DNA from: Siphonodentalium dalli
Lineage: Eukaryota > Mollusca > Scaphopoda > Gadilida > Siphonodentaliidae
DNA: 64,000 nt
NCBI GenBank assembly: GCA_032622095.1
Contig: CP136066.1
Coordinates: forward strand, 110,257,319-110,321,318
Reading direction: 5' to 3'
In this document: one piece after another, positions 58,511 to 64,000 of the stretch
Numbering within the stretch: position 1 is the stretch's first letter
Layout of the letters: each line of letters starts with the position of its first letter
The notes under the pieces: model-generated
What the model was told of the DNA's origin: nothing
Seen by the model: the letters and a program-made list of their open reading frames with translations, nothing else
Database searches by the model: none
Position numbers and translations under genes: made by a program

Positions 58511-58690
58511 AAAATTGTCGATAACCAGTTTAAATGAGCGGGAACTTAACTTACTACTTAAGTAGTACTTAATCTTGTTTTGTGAAACGCGTTCTTGAAA
58601 CGGAAAAGTTACATCATAAGATCCACCTTAGATCTTAGATTAAGTCCATCTTAAGATAATCTTGTGACCTTGCTTCATGAAACAGGGCCC

Positions 58691-59370
58691 TGGACTCCTC
58701 GACCTATGACATCTTAGGCCTGGCATAATTAAAACTCATTTTTCGCGGATGATTATATATCCAGATCTGGAATAAATGTGTCACCACTCTATAGCCGACG
58801 TTCCGCATAAAATAGTCCGATTACTGCATGGTATTGTCAGTTGGCGACTTATTCGATATAATATACTTATGTATGGCTCATGTTCTTAGATCTCCAAATG
58901 TGCTAACCATCCGATATAAATGCCATTGATTGCACCGATTCACGGTGTATGCATGTTATTGTGGTCTGACTCGACAACGGCATATATACCGTACCATAAA
59001 TGTTGTCACATCGCAAAAATTGTGCTATTGGGCGTCTAAAAAAGTCCATTTAGGCCATATGGTATTTTTCATATAGATAATATATAGACCATTCTATATT
59101 AGTGTTGTGATGCAAAACTAATATAATGCTTAATTCGACATTAAATTTAAATGTTTTCGTACCCACGAATGACGGAATATAACTAAATTCGAACTGCGCG
59201 CCTGCCCTTGACCCACCTAGAAATAACGTGATAAAGTTCGAACCAATCATGACGTTGTATTAAAACCCATTCTGAAACGGTATGGAATGTGACGAGGTCT
59301 GCCGATTGAGCAATGCAGGCCGCCCGACCTTCTGATCAGATTTATGCGACTTGTTTCTATTTATAGCAAA
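58691..59370. other. Intergenic, nothing recognised
   Basis: No repeat or coding signal that I can support. Confidence 0.4.
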
Positions 59371-59372
59371 TG

Positions 59373-59690
59373 TCCTTAGGCGCGTTAACTTGAACAAACG
59401 TCAACCAATTTCATTCATATTTGGTTTATCGATATTTCATTACAATATCTCGATTGAGTTCGAAAACCAGGTTTGTCCAATTTATTTTACCCGAGTTGCG
59501 GCCCTTAGTTTGTATTTTTGGCAATTGTATGGCCGTTATCGCGATAACGTGAACAAACTTCAACCGATTCCATTCATATTGGGTGTTTGAATCTTTCACA
59601 ACAATATTTTGAATGAGTTAAAATACCTGGTTAGTCCGATTTTTTTAAATACTGAGTTATGGCCCTTAGTTCTGAGTTATGGTTCTTTAA
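59373..59690 (+). repeat. Two diverged units of an approximately 170-bp repeat
   Basis: Two successive copies with 'cgtcaaccaatttcattcat', then 'gagttcgaaaaccaggtttg', then 'gagttgcggcccttag' (second copy: cttcaaccgattccattcat, tacctggttagtccg, gagttatggcccttag). The pattern is a distant relative of the units at 61530-61970. Confidence 0.6.
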
Positions 59691-60183
59691 TTCTGCCATA
59701 TTTAGTGATTCTCGGTCAGGCACATTCACTCTTATGTGCATAAAAAACTCGACCAGAACCACAGTTGATGTACAACCCCTGTTTACTAATACGTGCTGAT
59801 AAATACATACATTTCGATTGAAATAATTATGTATGAGTTTATATAAATAGTTAATGCCACGAATAAGGCCTGCAGGTTATAGTTCGTGTGCAATGCAAAT
59901 GGAATAAAATTGTTAAGAGAATCTTAACGACAATGGCGCTAGACAGTAAATATGAAGTTGAAATGTTTGCCAGTTGGCGAACTATAGTATATGTAATTAC
60001 TGTACCCAGGTTAAAACTTACAGGTCTATATTGAAATGAAATCCACCAGAGCCCAGTTCGATAAATTTTAAAACTGAGTCCCCCTTTCGTCTTAGAATTT
60101 GCTGACTATTTTTTAAATCAGCGTGTTATAAATTATGTAATTATGATCAAACTCTTTTGATTTCGGTATATGTTGACTTCTCA

Positions 60184-60270
60184 CAATATAATATAATATA
60201 ATATAATATAATATAATGTAATATAATATAAATATATAATATAATATAATAATATAATATAATATAATAT
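60184..60270. repeat. (AATAT)n microsatellite
   Basis: Pentanucleotide runs of aatat/ataat with small interruptions. They create a Tyr/Ile-rich antisense frame of no significance. Confidence 0.9.
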
Positions 60271-60858
60271 ACGAACATGATTGATGTAGAGTGTATACAC
60301 GTCTATTTTCCCGATTTGATGCCACCATTATATCAATAATATAATGCGAAAAATTGTTGCTTAAACCCGACAAAAGGTTCATTTTATTAAGCAATATATA
60401 TAGGAGCTAAATTGTGGGACCTCAATCTCTTTTAAAAACCGACGATAATTTGATCAGATTTACGTCTGTGGAACAGTGATTGAGATTTTATTTCTGCATG
60501 TATTGGTGGGATTCTTTTCATTTCATTGTTTATCTCTCAGACTGGGCACTATTTCATTTGGTGGTACACACAACAGCTCAATGCATGCAAGGCGGTATCC
60601 AGTCTTAACTAAAAGCCGATAACAATTACAAACACCGTAATGATTCATTATATTTAAATTGCGCCATCGATTGTTACTGACGTGTTGACATATTTTGTAA
60701 TATATACAAAATTCAGGTGACATGTGATGCCGCGACATATTAATAATCGATATTCTCTTCACAATCTACGAGACATTACCTTTGAGTTTTTATCAGTCAG
60801 CGATACTCTTTACTGATTATTCGTTCGCATCCTGTTTTTTTATATATAAATACTACGA

Positions 60859-60942
<84 letters not shown>

Positions 60943-60979
60943 ACCCACACCCTCACCCTCACACACACACACATTTACT
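60859..60979. repeat. (CA)n microsatellite
   Basis: About 40 ca repeats to 60939, then 'cctaacccacaccctcaccc' and a second short ca run. The interruption superficially resembles telomeric CCCTAA but is not a repeat of it. Confidence 0.92.
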
Positions 60980-61442
60980 ACACCAGGAATGCGCTCCTTA
61001 TTTGAAAAAAAAAATAACGTCATCCTATACAAATCAAAGCTCAATCACAGTTCCACGTAAATAGCATAAGATTATCGTCGGGTTTTACAGAAACTTCTAT
61101 GATTGGACCTGTACATTATAACGGACCATGTTCCTGCTCCTGTGCATGGTCTTGTGATATAGTTTAAATGGATGCAGATCGGTGTTCAGGATCATAGCCA
61201 GATTCGAGGTGACGCCGACATATTTAGATTTATGCTTCGGATTTAATAAGTTACAGTAATATTCGCACCTGGGGGTATGGAAATGTAGGGTGACCCGACC
61301 GTAAACAACGTATACGCCATGCATTCTTGGTTACTGGTATAAAGACCGCCTATGCTAACCAAGATCAGTTACACGGTAAAATTGTGAAAACTGTAGGGTA
61401 ATCTCGTTAACTATATTCGCACCAGGTAAGTGGCTATATAGT

Positions 61443-62165
61443 TTTTTTGTCCCCGAAAAAAAATTCGGGGGACTATTAAAATAGCCGGTGTCCGTCTGTG
61501 CGTCCGTCCGTCCGTCCGGAAATGGTTTCCGGATGATAACTTTAGTTTCGGTTATTAGATCAAAAGCAAATTTCATAGGTGAGTTTATCAGACCAAAATA
61601 CAGGTCAAGTTCGAATATGGGTTTGCTCCGCCCATTTTTGCGAGAGTTATGGCCCTTTTTTTTTACTTAGAATCTTGTAATTTTCTGGTTTCCGGATGAT
61701 AACTTCAGTTTGTGTGATCATATCTGAACCAAATTTGGTATGTGAGTTTATCAGCCCTATGTACAGGTCAAGTTCGAATTTTTGCGAGAGTTGTGGCCGT
61801 TTTCGACTTGTTTTACTTAGAAAATTTCTCACTTTTTCGGCTTCAAGTTTGGATCCTTTAATTGCAAATACCGTTTTTAAGTGCATCAGTCATATCAAGA
61901 TACAGGTCAAGTTCGAATTTGAGTTTGATCCGATGATTTTTCTCAGAGTTATGGGCTTTTCGACTTAGAAAATTCAATTTTTCTTGTAATTTTCTTAATT
62001 TTGTGCCAATTTGAGGTTATATCTTGACTTTAAGAGTTTTTTAAGATTTGGTTATTTGTATGCATGTCAGTAATGAGACAATGCACAGGTGTCTTATCCA
62101 TATAGTATACTTCTATAAAGCCTCCGCTCCAAATGAAGCCACCGGTTCGGGGGACACTGTGGCCG
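61443..62165 (+). mobile_element. 'gtccgtccgtcc' repeat element with three 170-bp-type units
   Basis: Begins with the hairpin tttgtccccgaa / ttcgggggac, then (tccg)n near 61500, then three units each with 'gataactt', an 'aaatttggtatgtgagttta' block, 'caggtcaagttcgaattt' and 'gagagttatggccctttt'. It ends near 'ggttcgggggacactgtggc', which repeats the opening 'cgggggac' word. The terminal 'tggccgagcgg' matches a tRNA-type A box, but no B box follows at the expected distance. No protein. Confidence 0.65.
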
Positions 62166-62453
62166 AGCGGCCTTTTATTTTGTCAGATGATGTGTACAAT
62201 GTGTTCATAACTTCATATGTGAAAGCTTCAACTTCAACCAGACAAAAATTCCAAAATCGGAAATCGTACTTAGGGTTAGAATGTTTAAACTGGTAATTCA
62301 AGATGATAAAAATTCAACATTACGCACCCCCGTTGAATGCCTTTTAATTCTAAAACTTTATGACAATATTGCATAAATGCTTTCTCTTCTACCGCAAAAT
62401 CAGTGTTATGACTTGCAGGAGTCTTACTGTGGCATACAAAGTCCACATAAGAG
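61631..62453 (+). repeat. 823-bp direct repeat, copy 1
   Basis: Near-identical to 63176-64000, at an offset of about 1545-1547 bp. All short frames recur unchanged in the second copy. It includes the internal units described above and about 290 bp of unique right flank. Confidence 0.92.
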
Positions 62454-63175
62454 TATTTATCGTATTTCTCTACCTATTTTGATCAGCCGACAACCGGGCC
62501 GAGACTTCAAATTTACCACTATGTGCGGGGAATTATAATAACATTACCGAATTAATTATTAAGATATGTCACCAATTTGACACCAAATTATTCAGAATTT
62601 CCTAGGTTAAATTCCCGCATATACCAGGCAAAATAATCTGAAAAATACTTGCAAACACCATGATTGGTGTCACACAGGAATCGTGAAAATCCACCGAAGT
62701 ATCCATAAGGAAAACGATTACAAAATCTGACATTTGGGAACGACCTTTATTATATACAGCTTTTCCTATATAGTGTGACAGAAATTCAAAAGCGTGTTAA
62801 AACTTCCTCTTTAGAAAGTCGATATCTGTTCATCAACACCTCATATTAAGACCCACCCCCGGACACCCATGGATAGCTGCACTGGTACCATGCACCCCTG
62901 CCTTTTTATAAAGATGTTGCCAACATAAACACTGTATATACTGCATGCCACCCATGAACAATGCGTCGTATTTGATCTTAACATATTGAGTTATAACTAC
63001 AGATATAAGTACATATATAGCGTGTAGTTTTCACCCACCTGTTGCAATATAGAACATGCTCTTGATTCTTATTATGAATTGCATGTGCACATTCTCATGA
63101 TTCTCACACTAGTGCTGTAAATAGCCACGAAGTCCCAAATAATCATAACTTATTATGCGCAGTGTGAATATCATA
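62454..63175. other. Unique spacer between the 823-bp repeats
   Basis: AT-rich, no recognisable feature. At its right end 'catacgccc' joins the repeat at 'cgcccatttttgcgag'. Confidence 0.4.
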
Positions 63176-64000
63176 CGCCCATTTTTGCGAGAGTTATGGC
63201 CCTTTTTTTTTACTTAGAATCTTGTAATTTTCTGGTTTCCGGATGATAACTTCAGTTTGTGTGATCATATCTGAACCAAATTTGGTATGTGAGTTTATCA
63301 GCCCTATGTACAGGTCAAGTTCGAATTTTTGCGAGAGTTGTGGCCGTTTTCGACTTGTTTTACTTAGAAAATTTCTCACTTTTTCGGCTTCAAGTTTGGA
63401 TCCTTTAATTGCAAATACCGTTTTTAAGTGCATCAGTCATATCAAGATACAGGTCAAGTTCGAATTTGAGTTTGATCCGATGATTTTTCTCAGAGTTATG
63501 GGCTTTTCGACTTAGAAAATTCAATTTTTCTTGTAATTTTCTTAATTTTGTGCCAATTTGAGGTTATATCTTGACTTTAAGAGTTTTTTAAGATTTGGTT
63601 ATTTGTATGCATGTCAGTAATGAGACAATGCACAGGTGTCTTATCCATATAGTATACTTCTATAAAGCCTCCGCTCCAAATGAAGCCACCGGTTCGGGGG
63701 ACACTGTGGCCGAGCGGCCTTTTATTTTGTCAGATGATGTGTACAATGTGTTCATAACTTCATATGTGAAAGCTTCAACTTCAACCAGACAAAAATTCCA
63801 AAATCGGAAATCGTACTTAGGGTTAGAATGTTTAAACTGGTAATTCAAGATGATAAAAATTCAACATTACGCACCCCCGTTGAATGCCTTTTAATTCTAA
63901 AACTTTATGACAATATTGCATAAATGCTTTCTCTTCTACCGCAAAATCAGTGTTATGACTTGCAGGAGTCTTACTGTGGCATACAAAGTCCACATAAGAG
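63176..64000 (+). repeat. 823-bp direct repeat, copy 2 (runs off the window)
   Basis: Essentially identical to 61631-62453. The repeat is still matching at the last base, so the duplicated unit is at least this long. It may be a recent 1.5-kb tandem duplication or a collapsed/expanded assembly region. Confidence 0.92.

Larger units (their letters stand above)
56451..58690. mobile_element. PIF/Harbinger-type element, internally deleted
   Basis: Starts GGGCCCTGTTTCATGAAAGC and ends with the complement, ...tgcttcatgaaacagggccc. The termini hold many 'cttaagat' words in both orientations (56490-56630 and 58540-58670). This end type, plus a Harbinger transposase N-terminus just inside the left TIR, defines the family. 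A perfect target duplication is not visible (tct and tgg). The right two-thirds is not transposase: GC-rich tandem repeats and unrelated AT-rich DNA have replaced it. Confidence 0.8.

Noticed and set aside
60859-60979. 'cctaacccacaccctcaccc' as an interstitial telomere
   Set aside because: Only one CCTAACCC word in a CA microsatellite; no (TTAGGG)n array.
61631-64000. The 823-bp direct repeats as LTRs of a retrotransposon
   Set aside because: The 0.7-kb interior has no gag or pol, the repeats do not start TG / end CA at a common boundary, and the second copy has not ended at the window edge.

Overview
The window looks like repeat-dominated intergenic DNA from an animal nuclear genome, most likely a mollusc or another marine invertebrate. 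The base composition is AT-rich. There are no operons, Shine-Dalgarno sites, rRNA genes or recognisable tRNA genes. Every sizeable reading frame that I can identify belongs to a transposable element. Four non-LTR (LINE) retrotransposon copies of at least three families are present, with many DNA transposon derivatives and satellite arrays. The tandem units carrying 'aggtcaagttcgaattt' and 'gagagttatggccctt' resemble repeats common in molluscs. That assignment is from memory and not proven here. I found no convincing host gene; one signal-peptide-like exon candidate (about 38.13 kb) is listed at low confidence.

Layout. 1-4.7 kb: two roughly 0.8-1 kb inverted arms flank a 42-bp-unit minisatellite (about 0.84-3.62 kb). 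The minisatellite is itself interrupted by about 1 kb of unique DNA ending in a near-perfect hairpin with 67-bp arms. 4.45-12.03 kb: a 1.6-kb unit is tandemly duplicated, and the second copy is split by a 4.5-kb LINE on the minus strand. 12-17 kb: a sequence desert, a degenerate tandem repeat of about 330 bp, then a decayed plus-strand LINE with a 287-bp insertion. 17-25 kb: an orphan TTAA-type MITE, two opposed minisatellite arrays, and a foldback element with tandem-motif ends.

25-39.6 kb: a mosaic segmental duplication. Blocks a-b-c-d recur as b-c-[5.7-kb LINE]-d-a, with 29-bp satellite arrays. Several TTAA-flanked MITEs lie here, including a pair in opposite orientation that form a 1.1-kb palindrome; the paralogous block shows the empty TTAA site. 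39.68-42.38 kb: a non-autonomous Helitron candidate filled with units of about 145 bp. 42.5-45.3 kb: two palindromes and a possible element carrying a broken Cys/His-rich gene. 46.1-47.8 kb: a CACTA-like non-autonomous element. 49.1-51.2 kb: a 668-bp TIR element and a 48-bp minisatellite. 53.2-55.1 kb: a decayed minus-strand LINE. 55.16-56.14 kb: an element rich in GGTTCC/GGAACC. 56.45-58.69 kb: a Harbinger-type element with a transposase relic and a GC-rich tandem array. 58.7-64 kb: degenerate 170-bp-unit repeats, AT and CA microsatellites, and an 823-bp near-identical direct repeat running off the window end.

No functional gene network is visible. The value of the window is as a record of nested insertion and duplication, in which the relative order of several events can be read directly.
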